Positions 8,115 through 16,786 of a stretch of 64,000 nt of DNA are shown here, one piece after another (position 1 is the stretch's first letter; each line of letters opens with the position of its first letter). The position numbers and the translations under genes were made by a program. Where the stretch lies: NCBI GenBank assembly GCA_045644325.1, contig JAZRGT010000010.1:62001-126000 (forward strand). The letters run 5' to 3'. The notes beneath the pieces are model-generated. The model was given only the letters and a program-made list of their open reading frames with translations. It made no database searches and was not told where the DNA came from. This stretch comes from CAG-390 sp045644325. Lineage in GTDB: Bacteria; Bacillota; Clostridia; Oscillospirales; CAG-272.

Positions 8115-9221
8115 TTAAAACTCTAACGTATCCTCACCGTGAATATCGCCGTTCGAATCTATAAATTTGACCTTACATATATTCTTTTCAAATACGAGAG
8201 AGCCGCACACGATGTTCTCTTCTCCCTTGAAAGGTTTGGAGGCGGTGACAACGTGACAAGGCTGTCCCTGAGCTTTTGATTCCTCAGTTTGCTTGTAAAT
8301 CGAGCAATTATGCACGTGACCGCAAAGCATCATATCGGGCTTAACGTTATCACTTAAAAGCTTGCACCAGTAAGCATACCTATCCTCTTCAATATTGAAA
8401 GGCGGATTAAAATGTCTGTTAAAGGGTATATGAGAAATGACCATCTTATATTTGACATCATCTGCATTATATTCCTTGTCAGCATCCTTGATAACGCTTT
8501 CGATATATTTAGTCTGACGCTCACGGAAGTTTGCGCAGCAAATGGTATGTCCGTATTCGGGATTCGTATCAGGCTTATCCTCTGCGCAGTCAAGGACTAA
8601 TGCCCAAATCGGTCCGACCTTTACCGAGAAATAAGATCTGCCATTGTCGGTAGGAGTATGATCCTGGATAAATTCTGCGTAGATTCCTCTCATGTCGTGG
8701 TTGCCTCTCGAGAAGATTACGGGATATTCGCCCTTTGTTATTTCGCCCGCGATACAGTGAATTGCCGCAAAATATTCGATCTTTCCCGAATGATTGGGAA
8801 TGTCACCGTTCAGAATAAGCAGATCATGCTCTCCGTCAGCCTTTGCTGCGTTTACGGGACCTTCGATTCTGTTATGGGCATCCGCAATATGAAAAATGCG
8901 AACGGTATCGCCCTCTACGGGTCTGAATTTCGCAGAGTATTCTCCAACATCCTCGAGCTCGGAAAAATAAGGCTTACGCTCGATTACCTTTCTGAAATAA
9001 ACCGTGTATTCCTTGAAGAAATCAAGCTCGGAAGCAGGTACTTCTATTTTATGAGTAAGAGAAGAAGTGCGAAGAATACCGTTGGAATCATCAAAATATT
9101 CATTATCTCCTATCTTAACCCACATAGTACAAGGCTCGTTAACAGCAACGATTATAACGTATCTGTCTCTTACCGCGTACACGGCAGGATATGTTTTAAA
9201 AATTTCAGGATAATTTTTCAT
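8115..9221 (-). CDS. calcineurin-like metallophosphoesterase
   Basis: A 368-residue cytoplasmic phosphoesterase. The five metal-binding blocks are intact: IADAHNR (D-x-H, about residue 110), LNGDIPNH, SRGNHDMRG, ISHIPF and CGHVHN near the C terminus. An N-terminal domain of about 100 residues with beta character precedes the catalytic core, as in purple-acid-phosphatase-like and secreted phosphoesterase families, but there is no signal peptide. The substrate is unknown. The ATG has GGAGG five bases upstream and a good promoter at 9246-9274. Confidence 0.88.
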   Translation of the reverse strand: MKNYPEIFKTYPAVYAVRDRYVIIVAVNEPCTMWVKIGDNEYFDDSNGILRTSSLTHKIEVPASELDFFKEYTVYFRKVIERKPYFSELEDVGEYSAKFRPVEGDTVRIFHIADAHNRIEGPVNAAKADGEHDLLILNGDIPNHSGKIEYFAAIHCIAGEITKGEYPVIFSRGNHDMRGIYAEFIQDHTPTDNGRSYFSVKVGPIWALVLDCAEDKPDTNPEYGHTICCANFRERQTKYIESVIKDADKEYNADDVKYKMVISHIPFNRHFNPPFNIEEDRYAYWCKLLSDNVKPDMMLCGHVHNCSIYKQTEESKAQGQPCHVVTASKPFKGEENIVCGSLVFEKNICKVKFIDSNGDIHGEDTLEF

Positions 9222-9245
9222 GATAACCTCCGAATGTTTTTTATA

Positions 9246-9274
9246 AGTATAGCATTCATTTGATAAAAAGTCAA
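9246..9274 (-). promoter_or_regulatory. sigma-A promoter of the phosphoesterase gene
   Basis: On the minus strand TTGACT (9274-9269), 17-bp spacer, TATACT (9251-9246). It lies back to back with the divergent promoter of the hydrolase gene, eight bases away. Confidence 0.82.
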
Positions 9275-9282
9275 GATTTGTA

Positions 9283-9311
9283 TTGACAAAAAATTAAATT
9301 AGTGATAAAAT
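9283..9311 (+). promoter_or_regulatory. sigma-A promoter of the alpha/beta hydrolase gene
   Basis: TTGACA (9283-9288), 17-bp spacer, TAAAAT (9306-9311). Divergent from the phosphoesterase promoter. Confidence 0.8.
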
Positions 9312-9339
9312 TATAAAAAATCCAATAGGGTGTGATATT

Positions 9340-10293
9340 TTGATTTTCATTTACGTTACCGCCGCCGTCATCTTGACGGTTACGTTGGCTTCGATTGTAT
9401 TTGCCAATGTTGTGTTTCAGCTTTGCTTTACACGCGCCCGTGACCCTGAAGGAAACGTCGAAAGAGGTATTCAACATATTGAAAAAAGCGGAGGCAACGG
9501 TGCTGCGATCCGCGAAGGACGCGAATGGATGTTTTCGCAAAACGTCGAGCACCATTATATTACTTCGCGAGACGGATTACGTTTACACGGTTTTCTGATT
9601 CCCAATACCAATACAGAAAAGAAAAGAATGGCTGTTCTCGTCCACGGCTATCAAGGTTCTCCTGCGTTTGACTTCTCTGCCGCGGCACGTTACTATTACG
9701 ATAATGGCTTTGCACTTTTCCTGCCAGACCAAAGAACACATGGCGATAGTGAAGGAAAGTACATCACCTTCGGCGCTTACGAGCGTTACGATGTTGTCGA
9801 CTGGTGCAAATATCTTGACTCCTATACTTCCCATCAATATGAGTTCATTTTAAGCGGAGTTTCTATGGGAGCCACCACGGTACTTCTCGCCGCGGCTGAA
9901 CCGGATATGATAAAGCTCAATTACATTACTGCTGACTGCGGCTTTACAGATCCCAAGCGTATCTTTACTCACGTATTCAAGCAGTGGTATCATCTTCCGG
10001 TTTTTCCGATATTGAATTTTGCAAGACTGTTATGCAAGAATAAAGCCAAATTCTCTTTCGATGAATTTTCTACGACTCAAGCTGTTAAAAATCTTCGCGC
10101 ACCTATAACCTTTATTCACGGTGAGGCAGATGACTTTGTTCCCCCGGATAACTCAATTGATAATTACAACGAATGCACATCGGAAAAGCAATTAATTACC
10201 ATACCCGATGCCGCACATGGAGTATCTTATATTAAAGATCCCGTTCGAGTTCAACAAGAGCTACAAAGAATTTTTGATAACTATTTCTCATAA
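9340..10293 (+). CDS. membrane-anchored alpha/beta hydrolase
   Basis: A 317-residue alpha/beta hydrolase of the COG1073 type. An N-terminal hydrophobic anchor (residues 1-30) is followed by the fold: VLVHGYQGSP oxyanion region, nucleophile elbow GVSMGAT (Ser about 176), acid in HGEADDFVP (about 263) and catalytic His in DAAHGVSY (about 292). The triad is complete, so the protein should be an active esterase or lipase-like enzyme; the substrate is not predictable. It starts with TTG at 9340, preceded by AGGGTG, and has its own promoter and terminator. Confidence 0.87.
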   Translation: MIFIYVTAAVILTVTLASIVFANVVFQLCFTRARDPEGNVERGIQHIEKSGGNGAAIREGREWMFSQNVEHHYITSRDGLRLHGFLIPNTNTEKKRMAVLVHGYQGSPAFDFSAAARYYYDNGFALFLPDQRTHGDSEGKYITFGAYERYDVVDWCKYLDSYTSHQYEFILSGVSMGATTVLLAAAEPDMIKLNYITADCGFTDPKRIFTHVFKQWYHLPVFPILNFARLLCKNKAKFSFDEFSTTQAVKNLRAPITFIHGEADDFVPPDNSIDNYNECTSEKQLITIPDAAHGVSYIKDPVRVQQELQRIFDNYFS

Positions 10294-10295
10294 TA

Positions 10296-10323
10296 AAAGC
10301 GGCTGCCGAATCGCAGCCGCTTT
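10296..10323. terminator. bidirectional intrinsic terminator
   Basis: An 11-bp GC-rich stem (10296-10306 and 10313-10323) with a six-base loop. T-rich tracts follow on both strands, serving the hydrolase gene and the convergent aminopeptidase gene. Confidence 0.85.
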
Positions 10324-10331
10324 ATTGTTAA

Positions 10332-11561
10332 TCAGAAAGCCCAGTTTCCGTCTCTGAAGATCGGTACTGTTTTTCCATCGTTACAAATTGCATCAATAGA
10401 AAGATCCTCTGATCCGATCATAAAATCAACGTGAATCATCGAATCGTTTACGCCCATTTCTCTGCACTCGTCAAGAGTATAATTACCGTAATCCTTAACA
10501 CAGTTTGCAAATCCCATACCGAGCGCAAGATGGCAGCAAGCGTTCTCATCGAAGAGAGTGTTATAGAAGGTAAGGCCTGAATTTCTGATAGGAGAATCAT
10601 AGGGAACAAGGGCGACCTCACCAAGATACGCAGCTCCTTCATCCATTGAAATCATTTGCTTAAGAAGGTCCTCGTTCTTTTCCGCGTGTGCCTCGACAGC
10701 CTTTCCGCCTTCAAAGCGAATGCTGAAATTTTCGATAAGCTCGCCTCTGAAGGAAAGGGGGCGGGTTGCTACAACGGTGCCTTCTGCAAGACCTCTCATA
10801 GGAGTTGTAAAGCACTCCTCGGAAGGAATGTTGGGATTAAACTCAATGCCGGAACCGAGCGCATCCTCGCTGCCGCCAAGGAAAGTTCCGTTCTTCATCA
10901 TACCTACAGTAAAATCAGTTCCGTTTGCGGATTTGAAGTGAAGTTCCTTTATGCCGAGAGAATCAAGGTAGTTGCATCTGCTCTTGAGATCAGCATTGTG
11001 CTTGATCCAGGCAAGAATAGGGTCTGCGCCGTCAGCTCTTGATGTATAAAGAATAGCTTCCCAAAGCTTTTCAATAGCTTTATTTTTGGTTTCGCCGGGG
11101 AACATCTTCTTTGCCCACTTTTCGCCGGGAATAGCGGCGATACACCACTGATACTTGTTTTCCAGCTTGTCGCGGTAGGGCTTGATTATGGGATAGATCG
11201 CCTGCTGAGACTTTGCAAGCTTTTCCTGATTGATTCCGGCGAGTCCATCGGGATCTTCGGATTCAACGTAGATCATAACGGGAAGCACATCACAGCGGTG
11301 CGCAAGCTTTGAAACCTCCCACTCTTCCATTTTAGAAAGAGTTTTAAGGCTGCGGTATCTATAATTTACCTTAGTCAGCGGCTGATAAGACCACTCAACC
11401 ATTACCTTCGCCGCTCCCGCACGATAACATTCCTCTGCAAGCATCTTAACGAATTCGGGATTTTCAACCGAAGCGTTGATGATTACCTCCTGGCCTTTCT
11501 GAACGTTTGCGCCTTTGACGGCGATCAGTTTTGCATATTGTCTGATGACTGTTTTTTTCAT
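10332..11561 (-). CDS. M29 family (AmpS/thermophilic-type) aminopeptidase
   Basis: A 409-residue cytoplasmic metallo-aminopeptidase that removes N-terminal residues from peptides. Visible family landmarks are GANVQKGQEVIINA near the N terminus, the metal-ligand Glu region NPNIPSEECFTTP, FYNTLFDENACCHLALG and VDFMIGSEDLSIDA near the C terminus. The length matches the family. I start at ATG 11561 (MKKTVIRQ), which has GAGGTG five bases upstream, rather than the ATG at 11588, which sits on the promoter. It is monocistronic, transcribed from 11594-11622. Confidence 0.9.
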   Translation of the reverse strand: MKKTVIRQYAKLIAVKGANVQKGQEVIINASVENPEFVKMLAEECYRAGAAKVMVEWSYQPLTKVNYRYRSLKTLSKMEEWEVSKLAHRCDVLPVMIYVESEDPDGLAGINQEKLAKSQQAIYPIIKPYRDKLENKYQWCIAAIPGEKWAKKMFPGETKNKAIEKLWEAILYTSRADGADPILAWIKHNADLKSRCNYLDSLGIKELHFKSANGTDFTVGMMKNGTFLGGSEDALGSGIEFNPNIPSEECFTTPMRGLAEGTVVATRPLSFRGELIENFSIRFEGGKAVEAHAEKNEDLLKQMISMDEGAAYLGEVALVPYDSPIRNSGLTFYNTLFDENACCHLALGMGFANCVKDYGNYTLDECREMGVNDSMIHVDFMIGSEDLSIDAICNDGKTVPIFRDGNWAF

Positions 11562-11593
11562 TTTACACCTCAATGGAATTTTGTTCATACGAG

Positions 11594-11622
11594 ATTATAG
11601 CACATTTTCGGTATAATTGCAA
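11594..11622 (-). promoter_or_regulatory. sigma-A promoter of the M29 aminopeptidase gene
   Basis: On the minus strand TTGCAA (11622-11617), 17-bp spacer, TATAAT (11599-11594). Confidence 0.75.
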
Positions 11623-11672
11623 GTAATAAGATAATATTTTTCTCAAAATGAAAAGATTGTTATGTTTTTAAC

Positions 11673-11701
11673 TTGAATAATTTTCAATTATATTGTATAA
11701 T
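11673..11701 (+). promoter_or_regulatory. sigma-A promoter of the isomerase-methyltransferase pair
   Basis: TTGAAT (11673-11678), 17-bp spacer, TATAAT (11696-11701), 31 bases before the isomerase start. Confidence 0.78.
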
Positions 11702-11732
11702 ATGCTTAATGACAATTTTGGAGGTATTCCTT

Positions 11733-12596
11733 ATGAAATTATGCGGAATGACGCTTTTATACAGAGATATTCGCGGTTCTCAAGAAAAGCAGCCTATTTC
11801 CGACGCTATACGCAGGCTTGCGGCGATTGGATACGATGCGGCGGACGCCAATCTCGTAATGATCTGCAACAAGACCTTAAGACTCCACGAGGACGATTGG
11901 AAATATGAGGCTGAAAAGATCGCACTTGCTTCAGAAGAAACAGGAATCGAGATCGCACAGTGTCATCTTCCATTCAAGGGCAAAAGAGTCAAATGCCACA
12001 CTCCCGAGGATCTTGAATTTTATTACGAAATGATGTACCGTGCTATTGACGTTGCATCCTTCCTCAATATCCCATGGGGTGTTTTCCATCCCGAAACGCT
12101 TCGCGGAAGGGATCTTACTGACGAGGAGTGCGCAAAGATCAACCACGAAACGAATGACAAATATATTGAATACGCACTAAGCAAAAATTTGAATATCGCG
12201 TATGAAAATATGACACTCGGCAAGTGCGCGGGTTATTGCACTTACGTTGAACAGCTGATACATCTGATCGATTCATACAATGACAGCAGAATCGGGGCTT
12301 GCTGGGATACCGGACACGCAAACATGGTCTACGATGATCAGTACGAGCCGCTTTTGAAGCTCGGTCACCGACTTCACTGCACTCATTTGAATGACAATCT
12401 CGGCGCAGATGATCTCCATCTCGCACCCTTCTCCGGTACAGTCAAATGGGAGTCAGTAATGAAGGCTCTTCGAGATATTAATTATCCGGGAGCGCTGAAT
12501 CTTGAAATCGGTCTTAACAATCAATCCCCTGATAGCCTCAAGGACGCAGGTGCAAAATATGCACTCGAAACGCTCCGCACATTAGTTAACTTATAA
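11733..12596 (+). CDS. sugar phosphate isomerase/epimerase-like TIM barrel protein
   Basis: A 287-residue AP_endonuclease_2-type TIM barrel, the xylose-isomerase-like family that includes sugar isomerases, epimerases and dehydratases. Family features are the barrel strand containing GIEIAQCHLPF, the metal-ligand region NLNIAYENMTLG, ACWDTGHANM (Asp and His ligands), HLNDN and a C-terminal LNLEIGL strand with a ligand Glu. The substrate is unknown. Start at ATG 11733 with GGAGG eight bases upstream. The next gene begins four bases after the stop, so the two are cotranscribed although functionally unrelated by annotation. Confidence 0.82.
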   Translation: MKLCGMTLLYRDIRGSQEKQPISDAIRRLAAIGYDAADANLVMICNKTLRLHEDDWKYEAEKIALASEETGIEIAQCHLPFKGKRVKCHTPEDLEFYYEMMYRAIDVASFLNIPWGVFHPETLRGRDLTDEECAKINHETNDKYIEYALSKNLNIAYENMTLGKCAGYCTYVEQLIHLIDSYNDSRIGACWDTGHANMVYDDQYEPLLKLGHRLHCTHLNDNLGADDLHLAPFSGTVKWESVMKALRDINYPGALNLEIGLNNQSPDSLKDAGAKYALETLRTLVNL

Positions 12597-12600
12597 AGAT

Positions 12601-13734
12601 ATGAAATTCACTTATGTAGCAACCTGCATGTTTGGTCTCGAGAAGCTCCTCGGCGAAGAGATAGATGCCCTCGGACTTAAAAGAACCTTTACGATGGACG
12701 GCAGAGTTTTCTTCACAGGAGACGCCGTTGACTGCGCAAGAGCAAATATCAATTTAAGAGTCGCCGAACGAGTATATATTCTCGCAGGCGAGCCATTCAC
12801 CGCCACTACCTTTGACGAGCTTTTTGAAAAGTGCAAACTCATAGAGTGGGAGAATTTCATTCCCCAATCAGCAGCATTCCCGGTGTCAGGTCATTCGATA
12901 AAGAGCACTCTTGCTTCCATACCCAACTGCCAGAAGATACTTAAAAAATCAATCGCAGTAAGACTTGGTGAAAAATACGGTCTTATCAGAATGCCCGAAG
13001 ACGGTCAGCTTACGAAAATTGAATTCTTCATCTTCAAAGATACTGTTTATATGATGATCGACACGTCGGGCGTTGCGCTTCACAAACGTGGATACAGACC
13101 CGTAGCTAATGCTGCTCCTCTCAGGGAAACTCTTGCCGCTGCAATGGCGCTCACCGCTCGTATAAGGCCCGATATCTTCCTCTGGGACCCTTTCTGCGGT
13201 TCGGGTACGATTGCAATAGAAGGCGCCTTAATTGCAACACGGCGTGCTCCCGGACTTCACAGAAGCTTCTCGGGAGAGGACCTTTCATTCATTGACAAAG
13301 AATGTTGGGTGGATGCACGGAATGAAGCCAACGCTAACGTAATCTCTGATTCTGCTTACCGCGGCTTCGGATCGGATATAAACCCGGAATGTATTGAAAC
13401 CGCAATTTCAAATGCAGACAGAGCGGGTGTAGGAAAGCATATCAAATTTTTTACTGCTGACGCGCAAAAGATCTCAAAGCCTTCTTTCGATTGCAAGGGA
13501 ACTCTGATCTGCAATCCTCCCTACGGCGAGAGAATGATGAGCATGCGCGATGCGGAGGAGCTTTACCGTAACATCGGCAAATGCTTTGCCGAAATGTCAC
13601 CGTGGCAAATTTACGTTCTGACTTCTTGCGAATATTTCGAGCGCCTTTACGGCAGAAAAGCCGATAGAGTCAGAAAGCTCTACAACGGAACGATCCCTTC
13701 ATTCTTATATCAGTTCTACAAGCCTCAAAGATAA
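12601..13734 (+). CDS. THUMP-domain 23S rRNA/N6-adenine-type methyltransferase (RlmL/YpsC family)
   Basis: A 377-residue RNA methyltransferase. An N-terminal ferredoxin-like plus THUMP RNA-binding region (residues 1-155) precedes a Rossmann methyltransferase domain with FLWDPFCGSGTIAIEGA (SAM site, about 197-213) and the catalytic LICNPPYGERM motif (about 303), an N6/N2 base-methylation signature. Homologues such as B. subtilis YpsC and the N-terminal half of RlmL modify 23S rRNA guanine; the exact position here is inferred. No strong RBS is seen before the ATG, four bases after the isomerase stop, so translation is likely coupled. Confidence 0.9.
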   Translation: MKFTYVATCMFGLEKLLGEEIDALGLKRTFTMDGRVFFTGDAVDCARANINLRVAERVYILAGEPFTATTFDELFEKCKLIEWENFIPQSAAFPVSGHSIKSTLASIPNCQKILKKSIAVRLGEKYGLIRMPEDGQLTKIEFFIFKDTVYMMIDTSGVALHKRGYRPVANAAPLRETLAAAMALTARIRPDIFLWDPFCGSGTIAIEGALIATRRAPGLHRSFSGEDLSFIDKECWVDARNEANANVISDSAYRGFGSDINPECIETAISNADRAGVGKHIKFFTADAQKISKPSFDCKGTLICNPPYGERMMSMRDAEELYRNIGKCFAEMSPWQIYVLTSCEYFERLYGRKADRVRKLYNGTIPSFLYQFYKPQR

Positions 13735-13739
13735 TATCA

Positions 13740-13767
13740 AAGCCTCCCGAATAAATTCGGGAGGCTT
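13740..13767. terminator. bidirectional intrinsic terminator
   Basis: AAGCCTCCCGA pairs with TCGGGAGGCTT around ATAAAT, followed on the plus strand by GATTTTTATTTTT. It separates the THUMP methyltransferase gene from the convergent lipoprotein gene. Confidence 0.88.
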
Positions 13768-13772
13768 GATTT

Positions 13773-15980
13773 TTATTTTTCCCAATAAGTGATCTTATCG
13801 CCCTGCTTGAAAGGCAAGCCTATTGTTGCTGTAGGCTCGGCGTAAATATTCACGGGCACCTTCAAAGTCTGTAAAATGTAAGTGTCAACCTTCAAATAAT
13901 TGTTGGAGGTCTTTCCGCTCGACATAGTGGCGAAATTCTCTGCAGAGGTCGGCCACAGGCAGGTCTGAGGGTTGAGATATCTATAAAGCTCCTCAGTACC
14001 GCCATCGTAACCGTGATGAGATACCTGAACTATATCGCACTTAAGCTCATTCTTATATCTGTCGCTCATAATATCTGAGCCTTCCCAACGGACGTCGCCG
14101 AGATAGGTAATCGTCTGTCCTGCTATCGTAATTCGGGATACCATCGTACAATCGTTGAAGAAATAGAGCTTGGTAGGATGCAGATCTTCCTGAGTATAGA
14201 TAATTTCAACGCAGGCATTTCTGATATAGAACTTCATTCCGGTATGAACGATATACTTTTTAACTCCTCCGAGCGTACCCGAAAGATTAGCAAAATCGCT
14301 GTTCATATAGTAGTTAGGATTGTAACCATTATATGCGTAGGAGCCGGAAGGAGTGTTGCAGTACATTCCTTCAAGCTTGATCTTGCTAGAATAGTTCTTG
14401 CAAAACGTCGAGAAGTTCGTATAATGGTCCCAGTGCTCATGAGTTAAGATCCAAGCAGCAATAACTATCTTTCCGTCGGAACGCTTGTTAAGCGAATCAA
14501 GCGTGTTGTAGAGCTGTACGTAGTCGCTGTTCGAGTTTCCTCCGCCGTCATAAACGATAAAGGAGCCGTCCTCGAGTGTGATTATATGGCAAAGGCCGAA
14601 ATTACCCGCGGCGTAGCTGAGGGACATCTGAGTGATAGCCGGCTCTGCGATCTTTTCGTAAGCGGGAACCATTTCGGGTGTTGTATATTCGGGAAGATTA
14701 TACTTACCTTCAGGGCAGCTAATGATTCTTACGGAATTTTCAACGGGCACGTAATAAACATAAAGCAAGCCGTCCTTAGAAGTGTAAGCCTTATGTACAT
14801 TGCCTGCCAAAGTATTCTGCATATACAGCGAGAAACCGTTTTCTTCAAGAGTCTTGCAATATGCCTCGTATGCATCAAGGGTTGTTTCGTTAAACATCAC
14901 CTGAAGATTTCCATAGCCAGCATCCTGCACTCCAACAATCTTTCCTTCGGTAAATGCGGGAAAATCAACGTACCAATTGCCGTAGTCAAATACAGCACTT
15001 TCACCTTCAAGCATTCTGAACGAAACAGTACCGTCCCCGTTCTTTTTAAGATTAGCCTTGAAATAATTTTCAAAGTTCTTTACGGCAAGCTCGGTAGTCG
15101 TTTCATTCCATCCCGCTACAACTATCTTATTACCCAATACAGCAAATCCGTATCCGTTATAATCAAGCGTAGACAAGAATTCAGCCGTTTCGGGACGTGT
15201 AGTGTTACCTACAAGTATCTCATAATTCTGCGAGATATCTGTACCTTTCTTGTACCAGTCTGTTGATAAACCAACCTTGACATCAGCTATGTCCTGAATG
15301 TAAGTACGGAGCTCTTTAGCATAAACGACGTCAAGATCAAGTCTGTCATTTTCATCATTCGCGTTCATCGAATTATCAAGTGAATCGAGATATACAACAT
15401 TCATATTAAGCTGACCGTTATCAATAAAAGTGATCTGCTTGAGCGGTTCGCTAACATAACAGAGATTTTCAGGGAGCATCAGAACGCCTTCTGATAACGA
15501 GGAAAGATAATTATCCATAAAATACTGAACGCCCTTTGAAACCAGTGAAGTGCGCTCGGCGTTAATAACAATTTTATTGCCTATTACGGTTATGATAAAG
15601 CAAGTCGAATCAACGCCCTCAAGGGCTTTAGCGGACTCGGGACGAGTGGTGTTACCAATGAGAATTTCCTTGGCAGCAGTGATCTCGTCAGTAATTACCC
15701 CGCCCTTGATCCAGTCATCCGTGATCGGGACTACGTAATCACCGAGCATTTCATTTAACTGCTTTCTCAAGGATACAGCAGAAGTAATTACCTCATTTGT
15801 AGAGTTTTCGGGTCTGATAACCGTATATTCGGAAATCAAATAGGGTACGCTCTTCCCTTCAGCTACGGCGCTGTTCTCTTCTTCGCCCGAATCGCCGTTC
15901 GGACCACAAGCTGTCATAGCTGGAAGAAGTAAGGATGCAACAATCAACAATAAAGCTGTCAATAAAATGATCTTTTTCAT
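13773..15980 (-). CDS. lipoprotein with two GH67N-like repeats and a metallo-beta-lactamase-fold domain
   Basis: A 735-residue predicted lipoprotein, with signal sequence and lipobox ending MTAC (Cys25). Two repeated alpha/beta modules follow (about 45-180 and 200-320), each with an EILxGNTTRPE motif and a GNKIV strand; they resemble the accessory domain at the N terminus of GH67-type glycosidases. The C-terminal third is a ComEC-like metallo-beta-lactamase fold with THEHWDHY, YLGDVRW and VSHHGYDGG, so the di-metal hydrolase site looks intact. It should sit on the outer face of the membrane, with substrate unknown. A shorter paralogue lacking the lipobox is at 47221-48606. Start ATG 15980 with AGAGGT upstream. 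Confidence 0.82.
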   Translation of the reverse strand: MKKIILLTALLLIVASLLLPAMTACGPNGDSGEEENSAVAEGKSVPYLISEYTVIRPENSTNEVITSAVSLRKQLNEMLGDYVVPITDDWIKGGVITDEITAAKEILIGNTTRPESAKALEGVDSTCFIITVIGNKIVINAERTSLVSKGVQYFMDNYLSSLSEGVLMLPENLCYVSEPLKQITFIDNGQLNMNVVYLDSLDNSMNANDENDRLDLDVVYAKELRTYIQDIADVKVGLSTDWYKKGTDISQNYEILVGNTTRPETAEFLSTLDYNGYGFAVLGNKIVVAGWNETTTELAVKNFENYFKANLKKNGDGTVSFRMLEGESAVFDYGNWYVDFPAFTEGKIVGVQDAGYGNLQVMFNETTLDAYEAYCKTLEENGFSLYMQNTLAGNVHKAYTSKDGLLYVYYVPVENSVRIISCPEGKYNLPEYTTPEMVPAYEKIAEPAITQMSLSYAAGNFGLCHIITLEDGSFIVYDGGGNSNSDYVQLYNTLDSLNKRSDGKIVIAAWILTHEHWDHYTNFSTFCKNYSSKIKLEGMYCNTPSGSYAYNGYNPNYYMNSDFANLSGTLGGVKKYIVHTGMKFYIRNACVEIIYTQEDLHPTKLYFFNDCTMVSRITIAGQTITYLGDVRWEGSDIMSDRYKNELKCDIVQVSHHGYDGGTEELYRYLNPQTCLWPTSAENFATMSSGKTSNNYLKVDTYILQTLKVPVNIYAEPTATIGLPFKQGDKITYWEK

Positions 15981-16011
15981 TAGATTACCTCTTGTATTTA
16001 ATATTGTATAT

Positions 16012-16041
16012 AGTATAGCAGATAAACCACTCATTTGTCAA
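16012..16041 (-). promoter_or_regulatory. sigma-A promoter of the MBL-fold lipoprotein gene
   Basis: On the minus strand TTGACA (16041-16036), 18-bp spacer, TATACT (16017-16012), immediately downstream of the first tRNA terminator. Confidence 0.8.
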
Positions 16042-16050
16042 TAGATTTAA

Positions 16051-16085
16051 AAAAGAAAAGCCCTTGAGTTTTAAACTCAAGGGCT
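16051..16085 (-). terminator. terminator of tRNA-Thr copy 1
   Basis: The arms 16059-16071 and 16073-16085 form a long stem (CCCTTGAGTTT with its complement; the central bases form the loop), followed on the minus strand by TTTTCTTTTTT. Confidence 0.85.
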
Positions 16086-16089
16086 GTGC

Positions 16090-16165
16090 TGGAGCTGCTA
16101 ATCAGAGTCGAACTGATGACCTCATGCTTACCAAGCATGTGCTCTACCAACTGAGCCATAGCAGC
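16090..16165 (-). tRNA. tRNA-Thr (anticodon GGT), copy 1
   Basis: A 76-base cloverleaf including encoded CCA. The acceptor stem GCTGCTA pairs with TAGCAGC, the discriminator is T, the D-arm contains GGCTCAGTTGGTAGAGC, the anticodon stem CATGC/GCATG encloses TTGGTAA (anticodon GGT, reads ACC/ACU) and the T-loop is TTCGACTC. It is identical base for base to the copy at 16273-16348. Confidence 0.97.
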
Positions 16166-16185
16166 GTCTCTTTAGCACGGGTAAT

Positions 16186-16214
16186 ATTATACCACAAAAC
16201 GAATCGTTTGTCAA
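16186..16214 (-). promoter_or_regulatory. consensus promoter of tRNA-Thr copy 1
   Basis: On the minus strand TTGACA (16214-16209), 17-bp spacer, TATAAT (16191-16186). Confidence 0.88.
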
Positions 16215-16230
16215 TAGTTTTTTGAAAAAT

Positions 16231-16266
16231 AAATTAAAAAACCCTTGAGAAATTTTCTCAAGGGTT
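16231..16266 (-). terminator. terminator of tRNA-Thr copy 2
   Basis: The arms 16240-16252 and 16254-16266 (AACCCTTGAGAAA and its complement) are followed on the minus strand by a TTTTTT tract. It lies just before the promoter of copy 1. Confidence 0.82.
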
Positions 16267-16272
16267 GTCTGC

Positions 16273-16348
16273 TGGAGCTGCTAATCAGAGTCGAACTGAT
16301 GACCTCATGCTTACCAAGCATGTGCTCTACCAACTGAGCCATAGCAGC
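16273..16348 (-). tRNA. tRNA-Thr (anticodon GGT), copy 2
   Basis: A 76-base tRNA identical to copy 1 in every position, with encoded CCA. Each copy has its own promoter and terminator, so the whole transcription unit of about 180 bases appears to have been duplicated in tandem. The flanking promoter and terminator sequences have diverged while the tRNA has not. Confidence 0.97.
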
Positions 16349-16369
16349 GTCTCTCGCAGCACGTGTTAT

Positions 16370-16398
16370 ATTATATCACAAACGCTCGATTTTGTCAA
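16370..16398 (-). promoter_or_regulatory. consensus promoter of tRNA-Thr copy 2
   Basis: On the minus strand TTGACA (16398-16393), 17-bp spacer, TATAAT (16375-16370). It lies just beyond the end of the monooxygenase gene; the 60 bases between are T/A-rich with only weak inverted repeats. Confidence 0.88.
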
Positions 16399-16464
16399 TA
16401 CCTTTTTTGAAGTTTTTTCGAAAAACATCAAATATTTTTTTGAAAAAGCGAGAATTTATAGATA

Positions 16465-16758
16465 TCAGTCAAATGCGATGGGGGTTGTAGCGGTCGCCTG
16501 TCTGGGGGAAGCCATATAATCCGCCACTTCTTCTCTCCACTTGAGGTAATGAGCGGTCTGCTTATGCGCCGCAGCGGCAGCTTCGTCAACGAAAACCTCG
16601 TAAAGAACAAAGCGGCAAGGATCATCGTTGGCCTTAAGAACGTCGAATCTGACGTTACCGGGTTCTTTTCTTGTGTTATCGTGATTGTAAACGGTGATTT
16701 TTTCAAAAGCCTCTACGTTTTCAGGCTTAACGTGAACGTAAACAAGTGTAGCGATCAT
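16465..16758 (-). CDS. antibiotic biosynthesis monooxygenase (ABM) domain protein
   Basis: A 97-residue single-domain protein of the ABM/YgiN dimeric ferredoxin-like fold. It begins MIATLVYVHVKPENVEAF, then has RFVLYEVFVDEAAAAAHKQT and HYLKWREEV, the usual pattern where the last His lies in the active cleft. Relatives include quinol monooxygenases and heme-degrading enzymes, so the reaction here is unknown. I start at ATG 16758, seven bases after AAGGAG; the ATG two codons upstream is too close to the RBS. It is last in the sortase operon, 28 bases after the C39 gene. Confidence 0.85.
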   Translation of the reverse strand: MIATLVYVHVKPENVEAFEKITVYNHDNTRKEPGNVRFDVLKANDDPCRFVLYEVFVDEAAAAAHKQTAHYLKWREEVADYMASPRQATATTPIAFD

Positions 16759-16786
16759 AATCATTCTCCTTATTTGTAAGTAATAT

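Noticed and set aside
16265..16519. Plus-strand ORF beginning across the second tRNA-Thr
   Set aside because: Its first 30 residues are the antisense of the tRNA, a well-known artefact; no RBS or promoter is present.
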